From: Aliigemmobacter aestuarii
Lineage (GTDB): Bacteria; Pseudomonadota; Alphaproteobacteria; Rhodobacterales; Rhodobacteraceae
Assembly: GCF_004799285.1 (NCBI RefSeq)
Contig: NZ_SSND01000004.1
Span: 248,001 to 312,000 of the forward strand
Direction: 5' to 3'
Length of the DNA stretch: 64,000 nt
Shown: piece by piece, positions 50,241 through 59,877 of the stretch
Position numbering within the stretch: the stretch's first letter is position 1
Layout of the letters: each line of letters opens with the position of its first letter
Program-made: the position numbers and the translations under genes
The notes under the pieces: model-generated
The model's input: only the letters and a program-made list of their open reading frames with translations
The model's database searches: none
Told to the model about the DNA's origin: nothing

Positions 50241-50269
50241 GGCCCACCCCGACCGCCGGGGCGGGCCTT
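50241..50269 (+). terminator. Terminator after pstA
   Basis: GGCCC-A-CCCC stem with GGGG-C-GGGCC, seven-base loop, one internal mismatch, then TTAAA. Ends the pst operon directly before the ars operon. Confidence 0.65.
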
Positions 50270-50399
50270 AAACCATCCGGCCGCCGCTGCCCCGCCGGGC
50301 GACCGGGGGAGGTTGCCGTGGGCCTTTGCCGTGGCGGCCGTTTGCAGGGGGGCGTTTCAAGGGGGGGGCTGTCATCAAACCTTCACTGGACCGGCGTTT

Positions 50400-50423
50400 A
50401 TATTTCCGTAGTACTGGAAATAT
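50400..50423. promoter_or_regulatory. ArsR operator overlapping the arsRC start codon
   Basis: Perfect inverted repeat ATATTTCC-N8-GGAAATAT. The right arm ends on the first two bases of the ATG at 50422. A TTTATAT -10-like element overlaps the left arm, so transcription would begin within a few bases of the start codon and bound repressor would cover the promoter. Confidence 0.7.
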
Positions 50424-51282
50424 GGAACAGAATCGCGCCGCCCATGCCTTTGCCACGCTCGGCCATCCCGGCCGGCTGGCCGTGTTTCGCCTCTTGATGC
50501 GCTTCGCCCCGCAAGGCGTGCGCCCGACCGAGATCGCCGAGGCGCTTGGCCTGAAGCAGAACACCCTGTCGCATCATCTGGCCGACCTGACCGCTTCGGG
50601 CCTTGTCGGCGTCCGGCGGCAGGGGCGGTCGCTGTTCTACGCCGTTGATCTTGACGCGACCGAGGGCCTGATCGGCTATCTCGCGCTCGACGTGGGCCGC
50701 GCCCGGCCCGATCTTCTTGCCCCCTTGCTATCGGCCCCGAAGGACAGCGCCCAAATGGACCCGACCCCCCCCGATACCGATTTCGCCGTGCTCTTCATCT
50801 GTTCGGGCAATTCCGCCCGCTCGATCTTTGCCGAGGCGCTTCTGCGCGATCTGGGCAAGTGCCGGTTTCAGGCGTTTTCGGCGGGCACCCGCCCCAACAC
50901 GGCGTTGAACCCCTTCGCGCTGGACGTGCTGCGGCGCAACGGGCACGACACCTCCGGCCTGCGGTCCAAGCATATTTCCGAATTCCAGCAGCCGGGCGGC
51001 ATCGTCATGGATTTCGTCTTCACCGTCTGCGACACGGCCGCGGCCGAGGAATGCCCGCCCTGGCCCGGCCAGCCGATCACCGGCCACTGGGGTCTGCCCG
51101 ACCCAGTCAAGGCCACCTGCACGGATGCCGAAAGGGCGCTGGTCTTCGCCCAGACCTATGCCGCGCTCCGCCGCCGGATCGCGGCCTTCGTCGAGCTTCC
51201 CTTCGCAAGCCTCAGCCGGATGTCGCTCCAGTCCCGCGTCGATGCCATTGGCCTTGACGCATTCACGGTCGAGAAAGGTTGA
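50422..51282 (+). CDS. Fusion of ArsR-family repressor and low-molecular-weight arsenate reductase
   Basis: A 286-residue two-domain protein. Residues 1-95 are an ArsR-type winged helix ([21 protein letters not shown]); residues 121-260 are a thioredoxin/phosphatase-type ArsC with the CSGNSAR P-loop (Cys127, Arg133) and the later Cys203 and Cys211 of the disulfide relay. The repressor part contains no Cys at all, so it cannot use the classical three-Cys arsenite site. ATG 50422 lies in its own operator; the longer frame from 50326 has no ribosome site. Followed four bases later by GAPDH. Confidence 0.88.
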   Translation: MEQNRAAHAFATLGHPGRLAVFRLLMRFAPQGVRPTEIAEALGLKQNTLSHHLADLTASGLVGVRRQGRSLFYAVDLDATEGLIGYLALDVGRARPDLLAPLLSAPKDSAQMDPTPPDTDFAVLFICSGNSARSIFAEALLRDLGKCRFQAFSAGTRPNTALNPFALDVLRRNGHDTSGLRSKHISEFQQPGGIVMDFVFTVCDTAAAEECPPWPGQPITGHWGLPDPVKATCTDAERALVFAQTYAALRRRIAAFVELPFASLSRMSLQSRVDAIGLDAFTVEKG

Positions 51283-51286
51283 TCCC

Positions 51287-52294
51287 ATGCCACGCATTGC
51301 CCTGAACGGCCTTGGCCGCATCGGAAAACTCGTCCTGCGCGACCTGATCGACGCAGGCAGCGGCGGCGAGATCGTCCTTCTGAACGACCCCGCTGGCGAC
51401 GCCGAACAGCACGCGCTCTTGATGGAGTTCGACTCTGTCCACGGCCGCTGGCGCACGCCTGTCGCCGCAGGCGAAGGCGCGTTGGTGCTGGATGACCGCG
51501 CCATCCGGCTTTGCCATGAGAAGACCATCGAGGCGCTGCCACTCGCGGACCTGGGCGTCGATCTGGTCATCGACTGCACGGGCGTCTTCAAGACCGCCGC
51601 CAAGGTCGCGCCCTATTACGCCGCCGGGGTGAAGAAGGTGGTCGTCAGCGCCCCGGTCAAGGATGGCGGCGCGCTGAACCTCGTCTACGGGGTGAACCAT
51701 CACCTCTACGACGGGTCTCAGGCGCTGGTCACGGCGGCCTCCTGCACGACGAACTGCCTCGCCCCGGTGGTCAAGGTGATCCACGAGGCGCTTGGCATCC
51801 GGCACGGGTCGATCACCACGATCCATGACGTGACGAACACCCAGACCATCGTGGACCGCCCCGCCAAGGACATGCGCCGCGCGCGCTCGGCCCTGATGAA
51901 CCTGATCCCGACGACAACGGGATCGGCCACCGCGATCACGCTGATCTATCCCGAACTCAAGGGCCGGCTGAACGGCCATGCGGTGCGCGTGCCGCTCTTG
52001 AACGCCTCCCTCACCGATTGCGTCTTCGAGGTGGAACGGGCGACCACGGCCCAGGAGGTCAACGCGCTTTTCGCCGCCGCCGCCGAAGGCCCGTTGAAGG
52101 GCATCCTCGGCTATGAGACGCGGCCGCTGGTGTCCTGCGACTTCACCAACGATCCGCGCTCCTCGATCGTCGATGGCCCCTCCACCATGGTCATCAACGG
52201 CACGCAGGTGAAGATCTACGCCTGGTATGACAACGAATGGGGCTATGCCTGTCGCCTCGCCGATATCGCGCGGATGGTCGCACAAGGTCTCTGA
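51287..52294 (+). CDS. Glyceraldehyde-3-phosphate dehydrogenase of the arsenic operon
   Basis: A 335-residue type [17 protein letters not shown] loop at the N-terminus, catalytic Cys153 in [10 protein letters not shown], and the C-terminal [11 protein letters not shown]. In ars operons such a GAPDH uses arsenate in place of phosphate to form 1-arseno-3-phosphoglycerate, which ArsJ exports. The position between an ArsC fusion and ArsJ makes this role far more likely than a housekeeping glycolytic one. A GC-perfect hairpin lies between it and arsJ. Confidence 0.93.
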   Translation: MPRIALNGLGRIGKLVLRDLIDAGSGGEIVLLNDPAGDAEQHALLMEFDSVHGRWRTPVAAGEGALVLDDRAIRLCHEKTIEALPLADLGVDLVIDCTGVFKTAAKVAPYYAAGVKKVVVSAPVKDGGALNLVYGVNHHLYDGSQALVTAASCTTNCLAPVVKVIHEALGIRHGSITTIHDVTNTQTIVDRPAKDMRRARSALMNLIPTTTGSATAITLIYPELKGRLNGHAVRVPLLNASLTDCVFEVERATTAQEVNALFAAAAEGPLKGILGYETRPLVSCDFTNDPRSSIVDGPSTMVINGTQVKIYAWYDNEWGYACRLADIARMVAQGL

Positions 52295-52329
52295 TCCGCT
52301 TCAACCTGATCGAAATACCCTCGGGGGGT

Positions 52330-52352
52330 GCGGGGGGCAGACAGCCCCCCGC
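52330..52352 (+). other. Intra-operon GC hairpin between GAPDH and arsJ
   Basis: Perfect 9-bp stem GCGGGGGGC/GCCCCCCGC with loop AGACA. No U-tract; possibly an attenuator or an mRNA processing/stability element setting the GAPDH:ArsJ ratio. Confidence 0.6.
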
Positions 52353-52378
52353 CTCTTCGCCGGCCAAAGGACCGCCCG

Positions 52379-53635
52379 ATGACCGCCTTGAACCCGTTCC
52401 GCGCCTATGCCGCCGTCACGGCGGCCTACTGGGCCTTCATGCTGTCGGACGGCGCGCTCAGGATGCTGGTGCTCTTGCACTTCAACAGCCTCGGCTTTTC
52501 GCCGGTCCAACTGGCCTGGCTGTTCCTTCTGTATGAAGTCGCCGGCATCGTCACGAACCTTGCGGCGGGGTGGCTGGCCGCCCGGTTCGGCCTTGCCGCC
52601 ACGCTTTACGGCGGGCTGGCCCTGCAGATCGGCGCGTTGGCCGCGCTGGCAGCGCTTGACCCCTCCTGGGGTATCGCCGCCTCGGTCACCTTCGTGATGG
52701 CGGTGCAAGGGGTGTCGGGCGTGGCCAAGGACCTGGCCAAGATGTCGTCGAAATCCGCCGTGAAGCTGCTGGCGCCAGCAGAGGACGGCGGCCTGTTCCG
52801 CTGGGTCGCGCTGCTGACCGGATCGAAGAACGCGGTGAAGGGCGCGGGCTTTTTCCTTGGTGCAGCACTTCTGGCGCTGGCGGGGTTCCAGGCGGCCGTC
52901 TGGGGCATGGCGGCGGTGCTGGCGGCGATCCTTGCCACCGTCGTCCTGTTCCTGCCCGCAGGCCTTCCGGGCCGCATGAAGGCCGACGAGGCATGGCGGG
53001 GCTGGAGGTCGAAGGATGCGCGGGTGAACCGGCTCTCCCTCGCCCGGATGTTCCTTTTCGGCGCGCGCGACGTCTGGTTCGTGGTGGGCATCCCGGTCTA
53101 TTTCCAGGCGATCCTGTCCGACGGCACCGCCGAAGGGCGGCGCGAGGCCTTCTTCCTGATCGGCGGTTTCCTCGCGCTCTGGATCATCGCCTATGGCGCG
53201 GTGCAGGCCGTCGCCCCACGCCTTCTGGGCGCGAAGGGCCAGCCCTTGGCCGAAACGACGCGAAAGGCCGTCCTCTGGGCGGGGCTTCTGGTGCCGATCC
53301 CCTTCCTTCTGGCCGGGGCGGCATGGCTGGCGGGTGGCCCCGCCCCCTGGCTGACCGCCACGCTGATTGCGGGCCTGCTGCTGTTCGGCTTCGTCTTCGC
53401 GGTCAATTCCTCGGTCCATTCCTACCTGATCCTCGCCTTCGGATCGGCCGAACGGATCACGCGGGATGTGGGGTTCTACTACATGGCCAATGCGGCGGGG
53501 AGGCTGACCGGCACGCTTCTGTCCGGCCTCAGCTATCAGATCGGGGGGCTTCCCCTTTGCCTGTCGACGGCGGGGGCGATGGCGCTGGCCAGCTGGCTGG
53601 CCATCCGGCGCATGCAGCTGTCTGGTCAGGAATGA
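52379..53635 (+). CDS. arsJ: Organoarsenical efflux MFS permease
   Basis: A 418-residue MFS protein with twelve predicted helices. The conserved loop GVAKDLAKMSSKSAVKLLAP (about residues 118-137) is characteristic of ArsJ, which extrudes 1-arseno-3-phosphoglycerate. The export product breaks down to arsenate outside, so GAPDH plus ArsJ forms an arsenate efflux route. ATG 52379 is preferred; the 17-codon longer reading would include the hairpin. Third gene of the ars operon. Confidence 0.92.
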   Translation: MTALNPFRAYAAVTAAYWAFMLSDGALRMLVLLHFNSLGFSPVQLAWLFLLYEVAGIVTNLAAGWLAARFGLAATLYGGLALQIGALAALAALDPSWGIAASVTFVMAVQGVSGVAKDLAKMSSKSAVKLLAPAEDGGLFRWVALLTGSKNAVKGAGFFLGAALLALAGFQAAVWGMAAVLAAILATVVLFLPAGLPGRMKADEAWRGWRSKDARVNRLSLARMFLFGARDVWFVVGIPVYFQAILSDGTAEGRREAFFLIGGFLALWIIAYGAVQAVAPRLLGAKGQPLAETTRKAVLWAGLLVPIPFLLAGAAWLAGGPAPWLTATLIAGLLLFGFVFAVNSSVHSYLILAFGSAERITRDVGFYYMANAAGRLTGTLLSGLSYQIGGLPLCLSTAGAMALASWLAIRRMQLSGQE

Positions 53636-53758
53636 TTGGCCATCTTGCCGCGCCATCCCGGCGGCGACAGGCCCGGACGACGCAGAAATCGCGCGCCCGG
53701 AATTGCCTTGGCCCGCGCAACAGGGCAAAAGGCAAGTCGAAGGAACGAGGTTGCCATC

Positions 53759-54043
53759 ATGGTCCGAACTGTCGTCGCACTCCTGTGCCTCACGCTTTCT
53801 GCCGGTTGCGTTGGTGCGCCGGGCAACCGCACGGTGGTGGAACGTGCCGGGCCCGATGACCTTCTGAAGCTGCGGGCGGGGCCGGGCCTCGGGTTCAGGG
53901 TGCTGCTTGGCCTGCCCGACGGCACCGAAGTGATCCGGCGCGATTGCGTGACGGAATCGGGCCAGCTCTGGTGCCGCGTGTCGCTTGCCGATGCGCCCGG
54001 CATGACGGGCTATGTCTCGGCCGACTATCTGGCGGATCGCTGA
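53759..54043 (+). CDS. Small lipoprotein with bacterial SH3 domain
   Basis: A 94-residue protein. Type II signal sequence with lipobox LSAGC (Cys about residue 16), then one SH3b domain (LKLRAGPGLGFRVLLGLPDG ... GYVSADYL) filling the rest. SH3b domains usually bind cell-wall peptides or proteins in the periplasm. ATG 53759 gives the correct signal peptide; the frame from 53636 is too long. It is 123 bases beyond arsJ; a functional link to arsenic is not evident. Confidence 0.82.
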   Translation: MVRTVVALLCLTLSAGCVGAPGNRTVVERAGPDDLLKLRAGPGLGFRVLLGLPDGTEVIRRDCVTESGQLWCRVSLADAPGMTGYVSADYLADR

Positions 54044-54143
54044 AGGCGCGGGCCAGACCGGGCGCCCGGTCCGGCCGCGACGGCCGCTGACCGCGACGCA
54101 CGGCCGCAAGTCACGCGGCCTACGGCCAACCGTCCGACCGAGG

Positions 54144-56204
54144 TCACAGAAGTTCCGCGATCTCGCGCCGGAAGGGAAGCGCGTCGCCGATGTCCTCGGC
54201 GTCCATCTCTTCGGCATAGCGGCGCCCGGAATAGGTGGCCCAGGCGATGGGACCAGGGGCGGCGGCGTCGCCGATCACCTTCAGGCTGCGGATGCCGGCA
54301 CCCCGCCAGTCGCGCGCCTTCAGGTCCAGGTAAAGGCCGTCGTCCGGCGTGCGGCTGGTGACCATCAGCACCGCATCGGCGGGCAGGTCGGCTTCGCGTC
54401 CGGTCCAGGTGCAGGCCAGGGTGACGGCCCGCGCGCCGATGGCGACGGGCGCCCGGGACAGGTGCAGGTGCACGCCGGCCTCCATCAGGCGGGCCTGGAT
54501 GATGCCCTGTTCCAGCGTGTTTTCCGTCCATTCCGCGACCTTGGTGGCGGGGGTGACGACATGCACCTCGCAGCCGCGCGCGATCAGCAGTTCGGCCAGA
54601 ACCGACCCCATGTAGAAATGATCGTCGTCATAGATCACCACACACCCACCCGAGGGGCCGCCATCCGCCATCAGGTCGTCGGGGGTAAGGACGGGCATCG
54701 CGGGATCGGTCGGGATCGGGAACAGGTGATGGCGCGCCACCGCATCGCGCCGCCATGTGGCGCCCGTGGCGATCGCAACATGGTCAAACCCCATGCCGAG
54801 GATGTCCTCTGCCGTCAGGCGGCTGTCGAAATAGACCTCGACATTGGGCATCGGCGCGATCTGTCCCGTCCGGTAGTCGGCGACCCGGCCCCAGGCCGCA
54901 AGGCCCGGCAGCGCGCGTTCCCGCGTGACCCGTCCACCCAGTGACGTGCCCGCCTCGGCCAGGGCCACGCGATAGCCGCGCTGACCCAGGACACGGGCGG
55001 CTTCCAGCCCCGCGGGGCCTGCGCCCACGATCAGCACGCTGTCCGACGCGCCCTTGGGCCGGGCGCGTTCGGGGTGCCAGCCCTTGCGCCATTCCTCCAT
55101 GAAGGCGGGGTTCTGCGTGCAGCGGCTGATGCCCTGCGTCATGTCGCCCGAGACGCAGATGTTGCAGCCGATGCATTCGCGGATGTCCTCGAAGCGGCCT
55201 TCCTCGATCTTTTTCGGCAGGAACGGATCGGCGATGGAGGGCCGCGCCGCGCCAATGAAATCGAGGATGCCGGATTTCACCTGGCGCACCATCGCATCGG
55301 CCGAGGTAAATCGCCCGACCCCCACCACCGGGCGCGGCGTCAGATCCTTGATCCCCTTGACCAGATCTTCCTGCGCGCCCTCGGGCTTGAACCGCGAGGT
55401 GCCGGAACACTGTTCCCATGTGCCATGGGCCAGATCCCACAGATCGGGCAAGTCGCCGTGCATTTCGATGAAATCGCGCACCTCGGCGTTGGAAAAGCCC
55501 ATCTTGCCCGCCTCGTGCAGCGACAGGCGCAGCGATATGGCCATTTCGCCCTTCGTCGCCTCGCGGCCCTCCTCGATCACCTCGCGGACGAACCGCGCGC
55601 GGTTTTCCAGGCTGCCGCCGTATTCGTCGGTCCGGTGGTTGGTGGCGCGCGACAGGAAATGCTGAAGGATGCCAAAGCCATGCGCGCCGTAAAGGCAGAC
55701 GATGTCGAAGCCCGCGCGCTGGCTGCGGACAAAGGCGTTGCGGAACCAGCGGCGCAGGTCGCGGATGTCTTCGCGGTCCATCGTGCGGGCCTGCACCGGG
55801 TCTGATGTGAAGGTCAGGATCGGTCCGCCGCTGACGGCCAATGGCACCTCGCGGCTGTAAAGGTTGGGGCCGTTGATCCCGGAATAGGCCAGTTCGATGC
55901 CGGCCAGGGCGCCGTGGCTTTTCATCGCCTCCGACATGCGGGCCAGCGCGGGGATGTCGCGGTCGTCCCAGAGGTGCAGTTCGATGAAGGGGGTGATTTC
56001 GGAGGTGTGATGGATCTCTACCTGTTCGGTGAAGATCACGCCCCAGCCGCCTTCGGCCTTCACGCGCCGCATCTCGGCCACGGCGGACGGGTCGCGATAG
56101 CCGCCGCCGTTGCAATGGGGCACCTGGAAGAAGCGGTTCTTCGCCACCTTGGGGCCGATGCGGACAGGCTCGAACAGGATATCGTAACGCGGATCACGGG
56201 GCAT
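54144..56204 (-). CDS. DgcA/TMADH-like NADH:flavin oxidoreductase
   Basis: A 686-residue iron-sulfur flavoprotein. It starts RDPRYDILFEPVRIGPKVAKNR, cut here, as trimethylamine dehydrogenase does, and has IARPSIADPFLP-like barrel end (GAARPSIADPFLP), the complete 4Fe-4S set Cys344, Cys347, Cys350, Cys362, and an ADP-binding VLIVGAGPAGLEAARVLG near residue 394. Length equals that of dimethylglycine demethylase DgcA. Predicted to demethylate a secondary or tertiary amine, giving formaldehyde and reduced electron carrier. It overlaps the nitrilase-family gene by 11 bases. Confidence 0.85.
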   Translation of the reverse strand: MPRDPRYDILFEPVRIGPKVAKNRFFQVPHCNGGGYRDPSAVAEMRRVKAEGGWGVIFTEQVEIHHTSEITPFIELHLWDDRDIPALARMSEAMKSHGALAGIELAYSGINGPNLYSREVPLAVSGGPILTFTSDPVQARTMDREDIRDLRRWFRNAFVRSQRAGFDIVCLYGAHGFGILQHFLSRATNHRTDEYGGSLENRARFVREVIEEGREATKGEMAISLRLSLHEAGKMGFSNAEVRDFIEMHGDLPDLWDLAHGTWEQCSGTSRFKPEGAQEDLVKGIKDLTPRPVVGVGRFTSADAMVRQVKSGILDFIGAARPSIADPFLPKKIEEGRFEDIRECIGCNICVSGDMTQGISRCTQNPAFMEEWRKGWHPERARPKGASDSVLIVGAGPAGLEAARVLGQRGYRVALAEAGTSLGGRVTRERALPGLAAWGRVADYRTGQIAPMPNVEVYFDSRLTAEDILGMGFDHVAIATGATWRRDAVARHHLFPIPTDPAMPVLTPDDLMADGGPSGGCVVIYDDDHFYMGSVLAELLIARGCEVHVVTPATKVAEWTENTLEQGIIQARLMEAGVHLHLSRAPVAIGARAVTLACTWTGREADLPADAVLMVTSRTPDDGLYLDLKARDWRGAGIRSLKVIGDAAAPGPIAWATYSGRRYAEEMDAEDIGDALPFRREIAELL

Positions 56205-56961
56205 CTTGCACCTTGCGGAAGTCTTGCAGCTGGGTGGACAGGCGCGCGGGATCGCGCGGCGGAAGGTCGGCGACCAGAAGGGCGGGATGATCCCCCGCCT
56301 GGGCCAGCACCTCTCCGTGCGGGCCGGCGATCAGGCTGCCGCCGACATAGGTCAGGTCGCCCTCGGACCCGCAGTAATTGGCATAGGCGATGGACAGGCC
56401 GTAATTCGCGGCCATGGCGGGGACAGTGGCGCGCACCACATGGGTGAAGGGGGCCATGTTGGCGGTGGGAACAAGGATCAGATCCACGCCCTGCGCGGCC
56501 AATGCTGCCACATGGGGTGCGAATTCGATGTCGTAACAGATCAGAAGCGCGGCCCGCCGACCGTCCAGGTCGAAGGTCACATAAGCATCACCGGCGCGAT
56601 AGAGAGCGCGTTCACGCGGGCCGTAGAGCTGGATCTTGCGGTAGTTGGCAACGCGCGCCCCGGCGGCGTCCAGAAAGACCGCCGAATTCCAGACGGCACC
56701 GTCGGCCGCTTCGGCATAGCCCAGAACAAGGCCGCAGCCCGCTGCGCGGCAGGCCGCCGCCAGTTCATCCAGTGCGGGGGCGGTGGCGGCAAGGGCCTTT
56801 TGCGCGACCTGGCCATGGTTGTAGCCGGGCAGCCAGACTTCGGGGGCGACCAGCACGCTGGCCCCCGCGGCCCCGGCCGCGCGGATCATCGGGACGAGCG
56901 CCGCGACGCCCGCTGCCACGTTCCCCGCGGGCGAAGGCCCCTGCCAGAGCGCGATCCTCAC
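56194..56961 (-). CDS. Carbon-nitrogen hydrolase (nitrilase/amidase superfamily)
   Basis: A 255-residue C-N hydrolase with the Glu-Lys-Cys triad: Glu in APEVWLPGYN, Lys in NYRKIQLYG, Cys in LLICYDIEFAP. These cleave amides or carbamoyl groups of small amines. I choose GTG at 56961 because homologous sequence (RIALWQG) begins there; the frame to 57105 runs through low-complexity sequence. It lies between a binding protein gene and a demethylase, overlapping the latter, so probably acts on the same imported amine. Confidence 0.85.
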   Translation of the reverse strand: MRIALWQGPSPAGNVAAGVAALVPMIRAAGAAGASVLVAPEVWLPGYNHGQVAQKALAATAPALDELAAACRAAGCGLVLGYAEAADGAVWNSAVFLDAAGARVANYRKIQLYGPRERALYRAGDAYVTFDLDGRRAALLICYDIEFAPHVAALAAQGVDLILVPTANMAPFTHVVRATVPAMAANYGLSIAYANYCGSEGDLTYVGGSLIAGPHGEVLAQAGDHPALLVADLPPRDPARLSTQLQDFRKVQDAP

Positions 56962-57101
56962 GGCAAGCGCCGGGGGTTTTGCAGCCCCGGACCCCCGCAG
57001 GATATTTGTGCCAGAATGAAAGGCATGCGTCCTCCTTCGCCCGGCGGGCGTCAGAACCGAGGGGAAGGGGGGGCGGGCACGCCGCCCCCCCGCTGATCGG
57101 C

Positions 57102-58130
57102 TCACTTCTTCAGGTTGGTCCAGATCGCGTCGTAAAGTTTCTGGGTTTCCTCGTCGCAGACAGCGATGAACGATCCCGCGGGCGCATCGGCGGGCGGGTT
57201 GTTTTCGGGGCTGTTCTTGATCGCGTCATCCAGGAACGGTTCCACCCCGGTCACGCCCGCGGTATAGGCGGCATAGTTCGTGACGGCGGCGGCGTTTTCC
57301 GGGTCAAGAAGGAAGTTCATGAATTTCAGGGCGTTGTCACGGTTGGGCGCGTCTTTCAGCAGAACGACATTGTCCATCCAGACGACGAAACCTTCCTTGG
57401 GATAGGCGTACTCGACATTCGCCCCCTCGGCGCGGGCCTTGGCGGAAAAGCCGTTGTAGATCATGCCTGCCGCCGCATCTCCCGAGACAAGCACGTCCTT
57501 GGCCGTGTCAGAGCCGAACGAGGCCCAGTGCTGTTTGGCGTTGATCAGCATGTCGTTCAACGCCTTGAGCTGTTCGCGATCCGTGTTGCATTGCGGGATG
57601 CCCATGTAGATCGAGGCCAGTGCCAGCACCTCGCCCTGGCTGTCGAGCACGTTGATCTTGCCGCGCAGTTCCTCGGGCGGGTCGAAGATCATCGCCAGGG
57701 TGTTGATGTCGCCCTGATAGACGTCGCGGTTCACCGAAAACGCGGTCGAGCCCCACTGATAGGGGATCGAGGATTTGCGGCCCGGATCGAAGGGCACGTC
57801 CAGCCATTGCGGGGCGATGTTGCCGAAGTTCGGCAGATCCGCCGGGGCGAAGCTGTCAAGCAGCCCTTCGCCGGCCATGATTTCCACCATATAGTCGCCC
57901 GGCACGGCCACGTCATACTGGCCCATCTTGCCGGCCTTCAGGCTGGCCAGCATCGCCTCGTTCGAATCGTAGGTGTCGATTGTCACCTCGATGCCCGTCT
58001 CGGCGGTGAACTTGTCCACCAGTTCCTGCGGGATGTACTCGAACCAGTGATAGACCGAAAGCTTTCCCTCGGCATGGGCCGCGCCGGCCAGGAGGGCCAG
58101 GGCGGTGGAGGACAGGATCAGTTTCTTCAT
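57102..58130 (-). CDS. Spermidine/putrescine-type ABC substrate-binding protein
   Basis: A 342-residue PotD/PotF-like periplasmic protein. Signal peptide MKKLILSSTALALLAGAAHA precedes EGKLSVYHWFEYIP, the polyamine-binding family start. YDSNEAMLASLKAG and YQWGSTAF are also conserved in the family. First of four transport genes by function, though third in transcription after potA-potB-potC-like genes (all minus strand). Specificity may have shifted to a methylated amine, given its neighbours. Confidence 0.9.
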   Translation of the reverse strand: MKKLILSSTALALLAGAAHAEGKLSVYHWFEYIPQELVDKFTAETGIEVTIDTYDSNEAMLASLKAGKMGQYDVAVPGDYMVEIMAGEGLLDSFAPADLPNFGNIAPQWLDVPFDPGRKSSIPYQWGSTAFSVNRDVYQGDINTLAMIFDPPEELRGKINVLDSQGEVLALASIYMGIPQCNTDREQLKALNDMLINAKQHWASFGSDTAKDVLVSGDAAAGMIYNGFSAKARAEGANVEYAYPKEGFVVWMDNVVLLKDAPNRDNALKFMNFLLDPENAAAVTNYAAYTAGVTGVEPFLDDAIKNSPENNPPADAPAGSFIAVCDEETQKLYDAIWTNLKK

Positions 58131-58153
58131 GGGTCTCTCCTTGTTGGGGGTGG

Positions 58154-58954
58154 TCAGGCGCGGGCCTTCTGCCCGCTTCGGTTGATGAAATACGACAGCG
58201 TGACGATCAGGGCCGAAAGCGCCAGCATAATCGTGGAAATGGCCATGATGTTGGGCTTGATTCCCTGTTTCACCGATCCGAAGATCGCGGTGGGCAGGGT
58301 TTCCATGCCCGCGCCCTTCACGAAATTCGTGATGATGAAATCATCCAGCGAGATGATGAAGGCCAACAGGTAGCCCGAGATGATCCCCGGCACCATCAAG
58401 GGCAGCAGGATCAGCCGGAACGCCTGCCAGCGGGTCGCGTAAAGGTCGCGGGCTGCCTGTTCGTAATGCGCCTCGATCCCCTGCATGCGCGCCGCGATCG
58501 GCAGATAGGCGAAGGGGATGCAAAAGGTGATGTGGGCGATGACGATGGTCAGATAGCCGGTGGTCAGCCCGATCGTGGCAAAAAAGATCAGCGTGGCCAC
58601 GGCGATGACGATCTCGGGCACCATCAGCGGCAGGTTGATCAGCGCGAAGGTCGCCTGCTTGCCGCGAAAGCGCCCGCCCCGCACCATGGCCAGCGCCGCC
58701 GCCGTGGCGATCGCCGTGGCGGTCGTGGCCGCGATCAGCGCGATGGTCAGCGAGTTCCAGGCGGCGGCCTTGAAGCGTGGCGCCTCGGGCCCGGTGAACA
58801 CATCGGCATACCAGCGCCACGAGAACCCGCCCCAGGTGGTGATCGAGGTGGACCCGTTGAAGCTGTAGATCGTGACCACGATCAATGGCGCGTAAAGGAT
58901 CACCAGGCAGGCGATGGTGACGGCCAGGAACCCGGGATAGCGGCGCAGGTCCAT
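58154..58954 (-). CDS. PotC-type ABC permease
   Basis: A 266-residue permease, six membrane helices, EAA loop around [22 protein letters not shown], and the family end [18 protein letters not shown]. It overlaps the PotB-type gene by one base and lies 23 bases before the binding protein gene, consistent with a single transcript. Confidence 0.9.
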   Translation of the reverse strand: MDLRRYPGFLAVTIACLVILYAPLIVVTIYSFNGSTSITTWGGFSWRWYADVFTGPEAPRFKAAAWNSLTIALIAATTATAIATAAALAMVRGGRFRGKQATFALINLPLMVPEIVIAVATLIFFATIGLTTGYLTIVIAHITFCIPFAYLPIAARMQGIEAHYEQAARDLYATRWQAFRLILLPLMVPGIISGYLLAFIISLDDFIITNFVKGAGMETLPTAIFGSVKQGIKPNIMAISTIMLALSALIVTLSYFINRSGQKARA

Positions 58955-59877
58955 CAGCGTGCCTCCGACCGGGCCGCGGCGCGGGCGTAAAGGATCAGGA
59001 CCAGCATCACCAGCGTCATCAGGATCATCGCTGCCGCCGCGCCGAAGGGCCAGTTGCCCTGGCTGCCCTTGAACTGTTCGTCGATCAGACTGCCGATCAT
59101 GAAGGTCTTGGCCCCGCCCAGAAGGTCGGGTGCCAAAAACGCGCCGAGCGAGGGCACGAAGACCAGGATGCAGCCTGCCACGATGCCGGGTTTGACGGCC
59201 GGGATGACGATCTCGCGCAGGGTGACCCAGCGGCTGGCGTACAGGTCATGCGCGGCCTCGGTCAGGGCAAAGTTGTAGCGTTCGACCGCGGCATAGATCG
59301 GCAGCACCATGAAGGGCAGGTAGCTGTAGAACAACCCCAGTTGCACCGCGAGGTTGGTGTTGACCAGGGGCAGCGGCGTGTCGATCAGGCCGATGCCCAT
59401 CAGCGCCTCGTTCAGGGGGCCGTTTTCGCGGATCAGGAATTTCAGGCTGACGGTGCGGATCAGAAGGTTGACCCAATAGGGGATGGTGATCAGGAACAGC
59501 CAGATCGGTCGCGTCCGTTCGGGGCGCGTGGCGATGAACCAGGCGGTGGGAAATCCCACGATCAGGCAGATCAGCGTGGCCACCCCGGCCTGCCAGATCG
59601 ACCGCCAGAAGATGCCGAGATAGGTCCATTCGATCGAAGGCGGCTCGTCCCCGAACAGCCCTCGGTTCAGGAAGAACTGGTCATAGGCGGCCAGCGTGAA
59701 ATCCCAGATCACCCCGCCGCGGAATTCCTTTGTCAGAAAGGAATAGGTCGCCATCAACCCGACGGGGATGACAAGGAAGATGCCGATCACCACCCATGTG
59801 GGCAGCAACAGCGGGCCGACGATGCCGCGATAATCCGCGCCCGCCGCGCTGCCCTTGCCCGCCACCGGCCCCGCCAT
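58954..59877 (-). CDS. PotB-type ABC permease
   Basis: A 307-residue permease with six membrane helices; EAA loop [20 protein letters not shown] and the [16 protein letters not shown] segment typical of PotB. Start and stop overlap its neighbours by one base each. Confidence 0.9.
   Translation of the reverse strand: MAGPVAGKGSAAGADYRGIVGPLLLPTWVVIGIFLVIPVGLMATYSFLTKEFRGGVIWDFTLAAYDQFFLNRGLFGDEPPSIEWTYLGIFWRSIWQAGVATLICLIVGFPTAWFIATRPERTRPIWLFLITIPYWVNLLIRTVSLKFLIRENGPLNEALMGIGLIDTPLPLVNTNLAVQLGLFYSYLPFMVLPIYAAVERYNFALTEAAHDLYASRWVTLREIVIPAVKPGIVAGCILVFVPSLGAFLAPDLLGGAKTFMIGSLIDEQFKGSQGNWPFGAAAAMILMTLVMLVLILYARAAARSEAR

Noticed and set aside
51287-52294. GAPDH as the central glycolytic enzyme
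   Set aside because: Position between ArsR-ArsC and ArsJ without pgk or tkt neighbours points to the arsenic-specific copy.
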